Shown in pieces: positions 1 to 7,532 of a DNA stretch of 40,616 nt. The notes under the pieces are model-generated. The model had not been told where the DNA came from, searched no databases, and worked only from the letters and a program-made list of their open reading frames with translations. This stretch comes from Bradyrhizobium centrolobii (GTDB lineage Bacteria > Pseudomonadota > Alphaproteobacteria > Rhizobiales > Xanthobacteraceae), in assembly GCF_001641635.1 (NCBI RefSeq), contig NZ_LUUB01000077.1:1-40616 (forward strand), given 5' to 3'. Positions within the stretch are counted from its first letter, which is position 1, and each line of letters opens with the position of its first letter. A program made the translations under genes and the position numbers.

Positions 1-2
1 TA

Positions 3-839
3 GGGTCTGTACCTAATTAGCGCGCTCTGATTCTCTTGCACCCGAACTGATTCGGCACGGGGGCTTTGATGCGCAAGGGGCTGTTCTGGCTCAACGACAA
101 GCAGTGGGCTCAGATAAAGCCGCATCTGCCAACGAACCAGACCGGACCGGAGCGCGAAGATGATCGACGCATCATCAGCGGTATCATCCACATGCTTCAG
201 TGTGGCGCGCGCTGGCGCGATTGCCCGCCCGACTTTGGTCCTTACACGACGATCTACAATCGGTTCAATCGCTGGGCCAAGCGCGGACATTGGCAGGCGA
301 TCTTTGAAGCGCTCGCCCGCTGCGGCAAGGATGGCGTGACTTTGTCCATCGACTCCACCTCGATCAAGGCGCATCGCTCGGCGAGCGGCGGAAAAGGGGG
401 GAACATGAACAGGCGATCGGCCGCTCGCGCGGCGGGCGGACCACGAAAATCCACGCGCTGAGCGACCCTGATTGCAAACCCTGCGCATTTCATCTCACTC
501 CGGGCCAGGACGCAGATATTGCCGCAGCGCCGGCCCTTTTGGAACTCGCGCCGCCCATGTCTGCCCTCATTGGGGACAAAGGCTACGACGGCGACGGCTT
601 TCGCGCCGAAATCGTCAATCGTGGCGCCAAGCCCGTCATTCCAAACAAATCCAACAGGGTGACCTTCCACAACTTCAGCAAGCGCATCTATAAAGGGCGC
701 AATGTTATCGAGCGTTGCTTCTGCCGGCTCAAGGATTTCAGGCGTGTCGCAACTCGTTACGATAAACTCGCCAGAAACTTCTTGGCTGCCGTCCACATCG
801 CAGCCATCGTCGCCTATTGGATCAATTGAGTCTGGACCC
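3..839 (+). mobile_element. IS5-family insertion sequence, complete
   Basis: An 837 bp element bounded by imperfect inverted ends (GGGTCTGTACC at the left, GGGTCCAGACT read inward from the right) and flanked on both sides by TA (1-2 and 840-841), consistent with a 2-bp TA target duplication. It carries one transposase gene split by a -1 frame change, a layout typical of IS427-type members of the IS5 family. All parts needed for activity appear present. The left boundary coincides with the window start, so sequence further left is not visible. Confidence 0.8.
69..829 (+). CDS. IS5-family DDE transposase, made by -1 frameshift
   Basis: DDE transposase that would move the surrounding insertion sequence. 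The first frame (from ATG 69; the upstream in-frame TTG at 66 is less likely) encodes the N-terminal DUF4096-like domain and the first catalytic Asp in DSTSIKAH. It ends at 461. The second frame, entered by a -1 shift, continues with EHEQAIGRSRGGRTTKIHAL, then GDKGYD (second Asp) and NVIERCFCRLKDFRR (catalytic Glu), ending at 829. The change falls at the run AAAAGGGGGG (392-401), a plausible slippery site, so this is more likely programmed frameshifting than decay. The fused product would be about 253 aa, normal for the family. Confidence 0.85.
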
Positions 840-854
840 TAGTCCGCGGACTAG
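839..854. repeat. 16 bp perfect palindrome CTAGTCCGCGGACTAG at the IS/cassette junction
   Basis: Perfect palindrome whose first base is the last base of the IS. It is followed at once by CTA and the left terminus of cassette A. CTAG is normally rare in high-GC proteobacterial DNA, yet it recurs here and at 2307-2314 between the two cassettes. It may be part of a preferred TA target. Confidence 0.6.
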
Positions 855-857
855 CTA

Positions 858-964
858 GGGCGTGTACTCATCACTCAAGCGCTTAATTTCGGCGGCCCAG
901 ATGTCCGCTCATCCCTCAACAGCGGCACAGGAGCGGACATCGCCGGAGGTCGCCGGTGGGCCAG
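858..964 (+). repeat. Left end of cassette A, repeated at 2315-2420
   Basis: 107 bp matching 2315-2420 with a handful of substitutions and one indel. It includes the terminal GGGCGTGTACTCAT and, further in, the inverted pair TGTCCGCTC / GAGCGGACA (about 902-939), which is perfect here but degraded in the second copy. No coding content seen. Confidence 0.85.
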
Positions 965-1093
965 TGCACTCTACCTATTCCATCGCCTCGCCGGCGCAAT
1001 GCGCTCCGCTGACTGACTCATGCCGAGACTGAACTCGCCCATAGGCCAGCTTCTTGGTGCTATACTGCTTGCGCCTTACATAGGAGGTCCCCT

Positions 1094-2073
1094 ATGACAA
1101 ACCGCACAGTCGTTGCTGCGCTAGTTGGGTTGGGTTTTGCCTTGCCCGTCGTTGCACTGGCGCAAGACCAGCCCCTCGAGGAACAGCTCGTCAATGCAAT
1201 GAACAAGGTATTCGGGGTACATCCCGGATTTCGTGCCAATCATGCTAAAGGCATCGTGGTCGAGGGTAGTTTCAAAGCATCTCCGGAAGCCGCAGAGCTA
1301 AGCCGAGCGGCCCTTTTCAACGGCGGCACGATCCCCGTGACGGTGCGCTTCTCGGATTCCACGGGGTACCGAACCTGCCGGATGGGTCCAAAGACGCCAA
1401 CCCGCACGGGATGGCTGTGAAGTTCCATCTGCCGGACGGCAGCGACACCGACATTGTGATCAATTCCCTCAAGTTCTTCCCTGTGTCTACGGGCGAAGAG
1501 TTTCGCGACCTGCTATTGGCGCTGTCGGAGAGCCCGCCGAGTGCTACCAAGCCGACGAAATCCGAACAGTTCGCGGCGAGCCACCCCTCGGTTCCTGCCG
1601 CCTTCAGCACCGTGGCCACGCCAGACAGCTTCGCCGACGAAGAATACTTCGGCATTGATGCGTTCGTTTTCGTCAACAAAGCGGGTGAGAGGCAGGCGGT
1701 CCGTTATCAGATGCTGCCCGAGAACGTCGTTCATCTGGATAAGTCTGACGCTGCGAAACGAGCACCGGACTTCTTGATGGAAGAGTTGCCAGAACGCCTG
1801 AAGCGGGGACCGGTGATTTTTCACTACAAGGCACAACTCGCTGCGGCGGACGATTCCACGAAGGATCCGGCGAAGCCCTGGCCCGACAATCGTAAGGTGG
1901 TAGAGCTTGGAGTGCTGACGATCGACAGGGCAGCAGCGAACAGTGTCGAGGCCCAGAAAAGATTACTGTTTCTACCGGGACAGCTCACCGATGGAATCGA
2001 GCAGTCCGATGATCCGCTGATTGACATCCGCGGTGCCGCATATGCTGTTTCGTTCTCGCGGCGCAATCCCTGA
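1094..2073 (+). pseudogene. Secreted catalase-family peroxidase (SrpA-like), frameshifted
   Basis: Small heme peroxidase of the catalase superfamily that would degrade peroxides in the periplasm. It has a strong ribosome site (AGGAGG, 1082-1087) before ATG 1094 and a signal peptide ending ALA-QD near residue 23. The frame opening at 1094 covers the signal peptide, the FRANHAKG catalytic-His region and RFSDSTG, then breaks. Homology resumes one frame over at GMAVKFHLPDG and runs to 2073, including NSLKFFPV and RGAAY, an R-x3-Y arrangement like the catalase proximal heme ligand. The break is explained by one missing G in the run at 1363-1366. Repaired length is ~326 aa, normal for the family. 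It may be a true pseudogene or a sequencing error in the homopolymer. It is the passenger of cassette A. Confidence 0.8.
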
Positions 2074-2221
2074 CCATCAGGGTATGCCGTGGTCAGAACC
2101 ATGGAAGTAACGTCGTCACGTTCGCGTTCGGGGTACCCGTTCTGTGCCTGTCCTCTCCAATGATGCAGGATCTTCATCAAGAACTAATGTTCGCCTGAGC
2201 AAACCAATCGACTGCTCTGGA

Positions 2222-2302
2222 TCACTAGCAGCAATGCTCCAACCGATCAGAAGATTTCCGCTCGGCCCCCAGGAGCCGACATTGTCTTATGAGTACACGC
2301 CC
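2222..2302 (+). repeat. Right end of cassette A, repeated at 3853-3933
   Basis: 81 bp matching 3853-3933 with only a few substitutions. It begins at TCACTAGCAGCAATGCTCC and ends in ATGAGTACACGCCC, the complement of the left terminus. Bases 2074-2221, between the catalase gene and this end, show no gene. Confidence 0.85.
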
Positions 2303-2314
2303 TAAACTAGCTAG

Positions 2315-2420
2315 GGGCGTGTACTCATAACTCAAGCGCTTAATTTGGGCGGCCCAGATGTCCGCTCATCCTCAACAGCGGTACAAAAGCAGACATTGCC
2401 GGGGGTCGCCGATGGGCCAG
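2315..2420 (+). repeat. Left end of cassette B, copy of 858-964
   Basis: 106 bp homologous to the left end of cassette A. Differences are scattered substitutions and one missing C. The 74 bp to the protease stop codon hold nothing recognisable. Confidence 0.85.
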
Positions 2421-2494
2421 AAGCGGTGACGCGCCGGTCATACCGTCTTCCAAATTGCAACGTAATCCATAGAAATGCGACCACTGCGTCCTGA

Positions 2495-3736
2495 TTACGG
2501 CTTCGACGCGACACTAGTGTCGGTTGGCAAATCAGGAACGACTTGCTTTATCCAATCCGTAAATGCCGAGACGCGAGTATAGACGCCATACTTATTTGGC
2601 TTTGCGCAATCTTCACCCCAACTCGTAATTCCAATCTGATACTTGCGGCCCGCTTTATCAACGGCGGCGAGCGGTCCTCCGCTTGACCCCTGGCAAGAGT
2701 CAACTCCGCCAGCTGCAAAGCCAGCACATACGTTGCTAGTCGGATCAATATCCTTACTCATACTCGCCAAGCACACCTTGTCTTCAACAATGGGAATTTG
2801 GGCTTCTAAGAAAGCAAAGTCCTTTGAGGCTATTGCTGCAACCATCACTACAGTCCCAGGGGCTGGGTCAGTTGCTTTCGCTCGCGATAGCGTCACGTAT
2901 GGGGGCGGCAATGACTCTTTTAGGTCGAGGATAGCGATGTTGTTCCGCGGTACTGGATCCGTCGAGAACGACGGATGCACAAAAACCTTCGCAACCTGTA
3001 CCTCTTTTTTGGTTCCCTCTGCGTTTGCAAGCACTATCGAAACCGCAGGGGTTGACCCGTTAAAGCCAGAAACGCAGTGGGCAACCGTTAGTACCGTGTG
3101 CGGACCAATTACCGTGCCCTGACAAAAGAGCGTGGCAACGGGAGCTCCGGTCAATTTTAACCCAACTAACCAAGGCCAAGCCACGCCAGAGTTTAGGGTT
3201 CCGCCGATCACCGGAGGACGCGGCTCAGATGTAGTTCCTACCTGGGGGGCGGCATCGGGATTATTCTTGAGGTACGCACTGATTTTCGCTGCATAGTCCG
3301 GCAACAAGCCAGCGTCGACCAGGAATTTAAGATTGTCTCGTACCGTTTGGGTTTTCGGACTTTCAACAAACTTTTTTATGAGATCAGCCTGAAGCGCCTG
3401 CTTTGCGGCTTGCGCTGCCGCCTCTGCTTTGGCGGTCTCGGCCCTTGCGGCGAGCTGTGCCTTGGTACCTTCAAGCTCAACGTTTGCAGATGCGGTGAGA
3501 TGATTTGAGATAATTGTACTCATGACGGTGATGAAACCACCCACGATCGCGAGGGTGAATGGGTTGGCAAGCAACTCTTTCCATTCTTTGTCTCGAGCGC
3601 CCGCCAGTTCTTCACGTTTCAGCCGAAACTCTATCGCGGCTTTCTTCCGGTCGAACCGAAGGCGCTCCCAATCCAGCGCGAGCCTCTCCGTCTTAGTCTC
3701 CCTGTCGCCGCTCGTGTTGCTGGCTTCTTGCTCCAT
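2495..3736 (-). CDS. Membrane-anchored trypsin-like (S1A) protein, altered catalytic triad
   Basis: A 413-aa protein with a charged helical N-terminus (residues ~10-57), one membrane segment (~59-78), an Ala/Glu/Lys-rich helical stalk (~82-125) and a chymotrypsin-fold domain from VIGG (176-179) to the end, placing the domain in the periplasm. Visible landmarks are TVAHC (His220), DSCQGSSGGP (Ser352), pocket Asp346 and SWG 372-374. Cys pairs match trypsin: 205/221, 322/337, 348/377. Two changes stand out: the triad Asp lies in NDIALL in the family but reads NNIAIL here (Asn266), and the Asp of GDSGG is Ser351. VIGG is preceded by Pro rather than Arg/Lys, so canonical zymogen activation is doubtful. 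It may be a pseudoprotease or a very weak enzyme. It is the sole gene of cassette B. Confidence 0.8.
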   Translation of the reverse strand: MEQEASNTSGDRETKTERLALDWERLRFDRKKAAIEFRLKREELAGARDKEWKELLANPFTLAIVGGFITVMSTIISNHLTASANVELEGTKAQLAARAETAKAEAAAQAAKQALQADLIKKFVESPKTQTVRDNLKFLVDAGLLPDYAAKISAYLKNNPDAAPQVGTTSEPRPPVIGGTLNSGVAWPWLVGLKLTGAPVATLFCQGTVIGPHTVLTVAHCVSGFNGSTPAVSIVLANAEGTKKEVQVAKVFVHPSFSTDPVPRNNIAILDLKESLPPPYVTLSRAKATDPAPGTVVMVAAIASKDFAFLEAQIPIVEDKVCLASMSKDIDPTSNVCAGFAAGGVDSCQGSSGGPLAAVDKAGRKYQIGITSWGEDCAKPNKYGVYTRVSAFTDWIKQVVPDLPTDTSVASKP

Positions 3737-3852
3737 CGCAGGTCATCCCAAGGTGCGGATAACAAATCTTGGTCGAAGATAGGACCCAGTTCAACTACCG
3801 CTTTGAGCGCACCTCAAGCTCAATTCGATGTCGGCAGAAAATCCGCTGCGGG

Positions 3853-3933
3853 TCACTAGCAGCAATGCTCCAACCGATCAGAGGATTTCCGCTCGACCCT
3901 CAGGAGCCGACATTGTCTTATCAGTACACGCCC
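3853..3933 (+). repeat. Right end of cassette B, copy of 2222-2302
   Basis: 81 bp nearly identical to the right end of cassette A. Its last base forms part of the stop codon of the neighbouring AEC transporter gene (complement of CTA at 3933-3935). Confidence 0.85.
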
Positions 3934-4871
3934 TAATTCAACCCCGCCACGATCACCACCACCACCACCGGTAACGTCGCCGCCGCCAGCAGCGTGCCCA
4001 GCGCAACCGCTCCCGACACCGGGTTCACCAGCCGCTGATACTGAACCGCAAAGATATACGCGTTCGCACCGGTCGGCATCGCCGCGAACAGCACGACCAC
4101 GCCGGCCGCTAGCGGCGGCAGGTCCAAGAGCTTTGCCAGCAGGAAGGCGGCCGCCGGCATCGCCAGCTGTTTTAGCGCGCACATGACGACGATGCCGAGC
4201 TTCTCGCCCTTGACCTCGAAGCGGAACAGATTGATGCCGAGCGCGATCAGCGCTGCGGGCGATCCCGCCTGCGCGAGTAGCTCGATCGTCCTGTCGACGA
4301 CGGGATTGAGGCCAAAGCCGGTGAAGCGCCAGACGAGGCCGAAGCCGATCGCCAGCATGATCGGGTTGCGCGAAAGATCCAGCAGCACCGGCAGAATGAT
4401 CGACAGGGCCGAGCCCGTCTGCTTGCGACCGGTCCATTCCATTTGCAGCGTGCCGCAGAGCCAGAGCAGCGGCGTGTTCACCGACAGGATCAGCGCCATC
4501 GGCCCCGCCGCCTCGTTTCCCAGCGCCGAGAGCGTGAGCGGAATGCCGAGCATCACGATGTTGCCGTAGACCGACCCGATCGCGAAGACCACGCCGTCCT
4601 CACGGTCCTCGCGCAGCAGGGCCGACAGCGCCAGCGCCGCGATCCAGGTGATCGCCAGCGCCCCGTAATAGGCGCCCCACATCCGGAAGGCGCTCAGGTG
4701 CGGGAATTCCGAGACGACGATGGTGCGGAACAGCAGGGCCGGGATGGCAATGCTGAAGGCGAATTCGGAAATGCCCTTGTGCGCGGTCTCGGAGACGAAG
4801 CGAAACAGCACCGCCGCATAGCCGGCCGCGATCAGGGCAAAGACCGGCGCGACGATCAACACGGTGGCCAT
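3933..4871 (-). CDS. AEC (auxin efflux carrier) family transporter
   Basis: A 312-aa integral membrane protein with about ten hydrophobic segments along its length, beginning ATVLIVAPVFALIAAGYA, as in AEC-family carriers that move organic acids or amino-acid derivatives. The substrate cannot be told from sequence. Family-typical features are the SIAIPALLF segment after the first helices and the conserved PTGANAYIFA segment near residue 265. The stop codon TAG is built from the TA target plus the first base of cassette B, so insertion happened exactly at the gene end and the coding length is about normal. It has no close operon partner. Confidence 0.85.
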   Translation of the reverse strand: MATVLIVAPVFALIAAGYAAVLFRFVSETAHKGISEFAFSIAIPALLFRTIVVSEFPHLSAFRMWGAYYGALAITWIAALALSALLREDREDGVVFAIGSVYGNIVMLGIPLTLSALGNEAAGPMALILSVNTPLLWLCGTLQMEWTGRKQTGSALSIILPVLLDLSRNPIMLAIGFGLVWRFTGFGLNPVVDRTIELLAQAGSPAALIALGINLFRFEVKGEKLGIVVMCALKQLAMPAAAFLLAKLLDLPPLAAGVVVLFAAMPTGANAYIFAVQYQRLVNPVSGAVALGTLLAAATLPVVVVVIVAGLN

Positions 4872-5000
4872 GCGGTCCTCACATCATGGGGATATCCGCT
4901 GACCACCCCCACGCGCCCTCGATCATGGCATCATGCCGCTGTTTTGCCCGACATGTCAAAGGGGCTTCGTAAAATCCGCAAAAAGCCGCTTCGGTCCCAT

Positions 5001-5044
5001 TGGCTACTTTGCATGGGGTTGTTTTCGCATTTTTTGTCGGACGG
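5001..5044 (+). repeat. Dispersed repeat containing TACTTTGCATGGGGTTG (copy 1)
   Basis: About 42 bp starting GGCTACTTTGCATGGGGTTG recurs at 18217-18258 with four or five differences. It lies in the 598 bp gap 4872-5469, which otherwise holds only the palindromic repeat at 5171-5292 and the leader of the gene at 5470. In both copies one frame reads YFAWGCFR, but there is no gene-like context. Confidence 0.6.
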
Positions 5045-5170
5045 TCACCGAAGCTCTAGGCCCCACCCGATCTCGCCAGTTCTTCCAAAGGGTTAGCCGC
5101 GCACCGCGGAGTCTTGCCCGGGATGGATCGATCGGCTACCGGGCATCGCTTCACTTTGTCCCCGCACACA

Positions 5171-5292
5171 GCTGTCATCCCCCGCGAAGGCGGGGGATCC
5201 AGTACGCCGCGGCTCCTCGGGGAACTTCAGGCGTCTCTGGAATACTGGGTCACCCGCCCCAGTGCGCATCCGCGCCAGGCGGGTGACGACAG
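5171..5292. repeat. Palindromic intergenic repeat (GCTGTCATCCCCCGC type)
   Basis: Inverted arms GCTGTCATCCCCCGC and GCGGGTGACGACAGC enclose a mosaic of shorter dyads. It is the same family as 31196-31301. It can fold as one long hairpin. Confidence 0.7.
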
Positions 5293-5469
5293 CGGAGAAT
5301 GCGGTGTGACCCACCAGCCTCGGCGCGTTGGTGCCGCCGGTCTGGCCGGTGCTGGGCTGACTGCCTGTTGCCCGGAGCGCACAGGTCGCGGTTTTCGCAT
5401 CAGGGCTCGGTTGCCAACGAACGGGCGTTCACCCACTATTCCCTCCGACAAGACAATTTGGGGGGATCA

Positions 5470-5823
5470 ATGCCGGCGTTCCGCTTTGAGAAGTCCCTGG
5501 CTGCTGCAATCTCCGGGATTGCCCTGGCCATCCTGATCCAGCCCGGCGCTGGCTTCGCCTACACTCCCGAACAGCAGCAGGCCTGCTCGCCGGATGCGAT
5601 GCGGCTGTGCGGCGAGTTCGTTCCAAACGTCGATGCCATCACCGCCTGCATGGTCCAGAAGAAGGCGCAGCTCTCGCCGCCATGCCGGGTGTTCTTCCGG
5701 CAGGGGCCGGAGCCGGGCGAGGTCCGCGCCGGCCGGCCGGCCGACATCAAGCCGCATACCGCGAGGAAGAGCACCAAGCCGGCGTCGAAGGCGAGCAAGA
5801 AGAAAAAGGCCGACGAGACCTGA
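5470..5823 (+). CDS. Small secreted four-cysteine protein of unknown function
   Basis: 117 aa. Start chosen at ATG 5470, just after a G-rich stretch (5460-5465), because it begins a clear signal peptide (hydrophobic core AAAISGIALAILI, cleavage near AGFA-YT, residue 30). An upstream in-frame start would place the signal inside the protein. The mature part has a compact core with four cysteines spaced C39-x7-C47-x12-C60-x11-C72 in the context ACSPDAMRLCGEFVP and ITACMVQKK, followed by a Lys/Arg-rich tail ending KKKKADET. The spacing resembles cysteine-rich (GLG1-type) repeats, giving two likely disulfides in the periplasm. No function is assigned. It stands alone. Confidence 0.75.
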   Translation: MPAFRFEKSLAAAISGIALAILIQPGAGFAYTPEQQQACSPDAMRLCGEFVPNVDAITACMVQKKAQLSPPCRVFFRQGPEPGEVRAGRPADIKPHTARKSTKPASKASKKKKADET

Positions 5824-6292
5824 GCGCCCTGCTGCACCGCTCATCCGCAGACACATGCCCGGGCCTGTCCCGGGCATTCGCGTTTTGGTGTCGCTTGCGC
5901 GGAGCCTGGTCCTGACGGCGAGGAGATGCCTGCACCCCGAGATTCAACGTGGGACCTTTCATCCGATTGTGGAGAGGCGGAGGACCCTCAGTCAAAATGA
6001 CTCAGGGCATCAGCTTCGCGACAGCCTAAGGACTCCTTTTGTTCACGCCCCACGCGGGTGGCTGCAGCAATTACCCATTGCGATCGGCGGAAAAGAGCCG
6101 CATCAGGATTTGCGCGGCGAGGTTGCATTCCACTCTTTCCCGCATTGCTGCTCAAAAAGCGCACGAAATGCTGGTGTGACAGGCGATTCATTGCTGTTCG
6201 TATCCGCGTCGCGCGAAGCAGTGTGACTCAAAAGCCAACACGCCTTGTTATTTCGTGGCGGCGACGCAACTCCCGGTAAATTTTTCTTTCAC

Positions 6293-6310
6293 GAATCAGC
6301 GCGGTGATTC
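6293..6310. promoter_or_regulatory. Dyad GAATCA-N6-TGATTC upstream of the ParA gene
   Basis: Perfect 6-bp arms with a 6-bp spacer, 37 bp before the ParA start, inside a wider weak symmetry (ACGAATCA ... TGATTC ... TCGT). It could be an operator. The rest of the 524 bp gap 5824-6347 shows no gene. Confidence 0.3.
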
Positions 6311-6347
6311 ATTTTCGTGGTCTGGGGTCAATCTGGAGGCCAGAGGT

Positions 6348-7025
6348 ATGAACGTTATTGTTTTTGCATCGCGTAAAGGCGGCTCGGGCAAGAGTACCCT
6401 GGCTGCTCATCTTGCCGCGCAGATCAAGGCGACCAAGCCCATTCTGCTCGTCGATGCCGATCCGCAGGGGTCGCTCACGCTGTGGCACAAGCTGCGTGGC
6501 ACCAACGAGCCGCCGATCAAGGCAGCAGTGAACTCCGTCAGCGGCATCGTCTCCGCTGCCAAGCGCGACGGATATGAATGGGTGTTGATCGACACGCCGC
6601 CGAATCTGTCGGCCGTCGTCGACGACGCGATCAGGAACGCGACCATGGTCATCATTCCGGCGCGTCCCGGCGTGTTCGACGTCAACGCGGTGCAGGAAAC
6701 GATTCAGATGTGCCGCGCGGCGCGCAAGCCCTACGCGGTCGTGCTGAACGGTGCGCCGGCCCGTCGTGATGACGCCGAGAGTCCGATCGTCACCATCGCC
6801 CGCGAGGCGCTGGCGAAGTTCCGCGCACCGGTGTGGGGCGGCCAGATCACCAACCGTTCCGACCTCCTGATGGCGCTGAGCCATGGCGAGGGCGCGCGGG
6901 AGTATCAGGCCGAGAGCCGTGCGGCTCAGGAAATTGCGAGGCTGTGGGCGGCGATCGAGCGTTCAGTGAAGGCTATTCGCGGCACGGCGTCGGCATCCGG
7001 CGCAATGCACAAGCAGGCGGCTTAG
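6348..7025 (+). CDS. ParA/MinD-family ATPase
   Basis: 225 aa. ATG 6348 is chosen (GGAGG at 6335-6339) because it starts directly at the first beta strand MNVIVFASRKGG. Deviant Walker A KGGSGKST (10-17), Walker A' DADPQGS (36-42) and Walker B VLIDTPP (79-85) are intact. The signature Lys of deviant Walker A predicts an ATP-dependent dimer that moves on DNA or membrane. No parB-like gene or centromere-like repeat is nearby, and the protein lacks an N-terminal DNA-binding domain, so it is an orphan small ParA acting on an unknown cargo rather than a replicon partition gene. Confidence 0.85.
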   Translation: MNVIVFASRKGGSGKSTLAAHLAAQIKATKPILLVDADPQGSLTLWHKLRGTNEPPIKAAVNSVSGIVSAAKRDGYEWVLIDTPPNLSAVVDDAIRNATMVIIPARPGVFDVNAVQETIQMCRAARKPYAVVLNGAPARRDDAESPIVTIAREALAKFRAPVWGGQITNRSDLLMALSHGEGAREYQAESRAAQEIARLWAAIERSVKAIRGTASASGAMHKQAA

Positions 7026-7104
7026 TTTCATTATTGCGTTTCCCGGACGAAAAACGCGCGGACAAGCCGCGCGTTTTGCGTGTCCGAAGTCCGGTGGAGG
7101 CGGG

Positions 7105-7233
7105 TTACGCCACCATCAGCATGTAGAACACGATCACCGGCGACAGGGTCAGGATCACCGACCAGATGCCGACGGACCAGAGAATGTCCTCGGTGGTAAA
7201 GCCTTGCTGTCCGGCGTCGTAATGCGACGCCAT
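7105..7233 (-). CDS. 42-aa single-pass membrane protein
   Basis: Short open frame starting MASHYDAGQQGFTTED, followed by one hydrophobic helix (residues ~18-42, ILWSVGIWSVILTLSPVIVF) that reaches the C-terminus. The polar 16-residue head and single terminal helix are typical of real bacterial small membrane proteins. The ribosome site is weak. A second small membrane protein lies upstream on the same strand (7383-7532), so the two may be related in function. No family recognised. Confidence 0.5.
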   Translation of the reverse strand: MASHYDAGQQGFTTEDILWSVGIWSVILTLSPVIVFYMLMVA

Positions 7234-7382
7234 ATCGTTCTGACTATTCACAAACGCCCCCGCGATTTCTTCGCTTATGGGCCCAGGTGATACGCGAGAG
7301 GTTTTAAGATTCCGGATCGCAACTGCGTTGGCATTTGAACACAGATGCTACCCGCGGATTAACCATCCGCGCTGGGCCTTTG

Positions 7383-7532
7383 TCAGCCCACGAGCCAAAC
7401 GCGAAACAGCAGGACCGACAGCAGGCCGAGCATCACGGCCCAGAAGCCGAACGACGACACCACCAGAATTCCCTGCAAGAGATCGGCGGGCGCGAATTGG
7501 CGCGCGGCCGTAGGCCGGGTTCGATGCCCCAT
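7383..7532 (-). CDS. 49-aa single-pass membrane protein
   Basis: Starts at ATG 7532, preceded by GAAGGGGG at suitable distance; the longer open frame upstream has no such site. Sequence begins MGHRTRPTAARQFAPADLLQ and then has one long hydrophobic helix (~19-48, ILVVSSFGFWAVMLGLLSVL). The arginine-rich head would stay in the cytoplasm. Same strand and layout as the 42-aa protein downstream. No known family recognised. Confidence 0.55.
   Translation of the reverse strand: MGHRTRPTAARQFAPADLLQGILVVSSFGFWAVMLGLLSVLLFRVWLVG

Larger units (their letters stand above)
858..2302. mobile_element. Transposase-less cassette A (catalase passenger)
   Basis: A 1445 bp unit with perfect 14 bp inverted termini: GGGCGTGTACTCAT at 858-871 and its complement at 2289-2302, each flanked by TA. 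Its first ~107 bp (858-964) and last 81 bp (2222-2302) are repeated, at roughly 90% identity by eye, as the ends of the neighbouring unit at 2315-3933, while the interiors are unrelated. The only gene inside is a catalase-family peroxidase gene; no transposase or remnant is visible. This matches the concept of a mobile insertion cassette mobilised in trans, which is an inference. Confidence 0.65.
2315..3933. mobile_element. Transposase-less cassette B (trypsin-like passenger)
   Basis: A 1619 bp unit with termini GGGCGTGTACTCATAA (2315-2330) and TTATCAGTACACGCCC (3918-3933), which are complementary apart from one base. Its ends duplicate those of cassette A, 12 bp away, but the interior is different: one minus-strand gene for a membrane-anchored trypsin-like protein. 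TA follows the right end; the left end has one extra G next to TAG. The interior is visibly richer in A+T than the chromosomal genes to the right, suggesting transfer. Confidence 0.65.

Noticed and set aside
254..796. 180-codon minus-strand frame inside the IS
   Set aside because: Opposite strand of the transposase gene, with no independent support.
6348..7025. Plasmid-type partition locus
   Set aside because: The ParA-like ATPase has no parB partner, no iterons and no rep gene; its neighbours are chromosomal.
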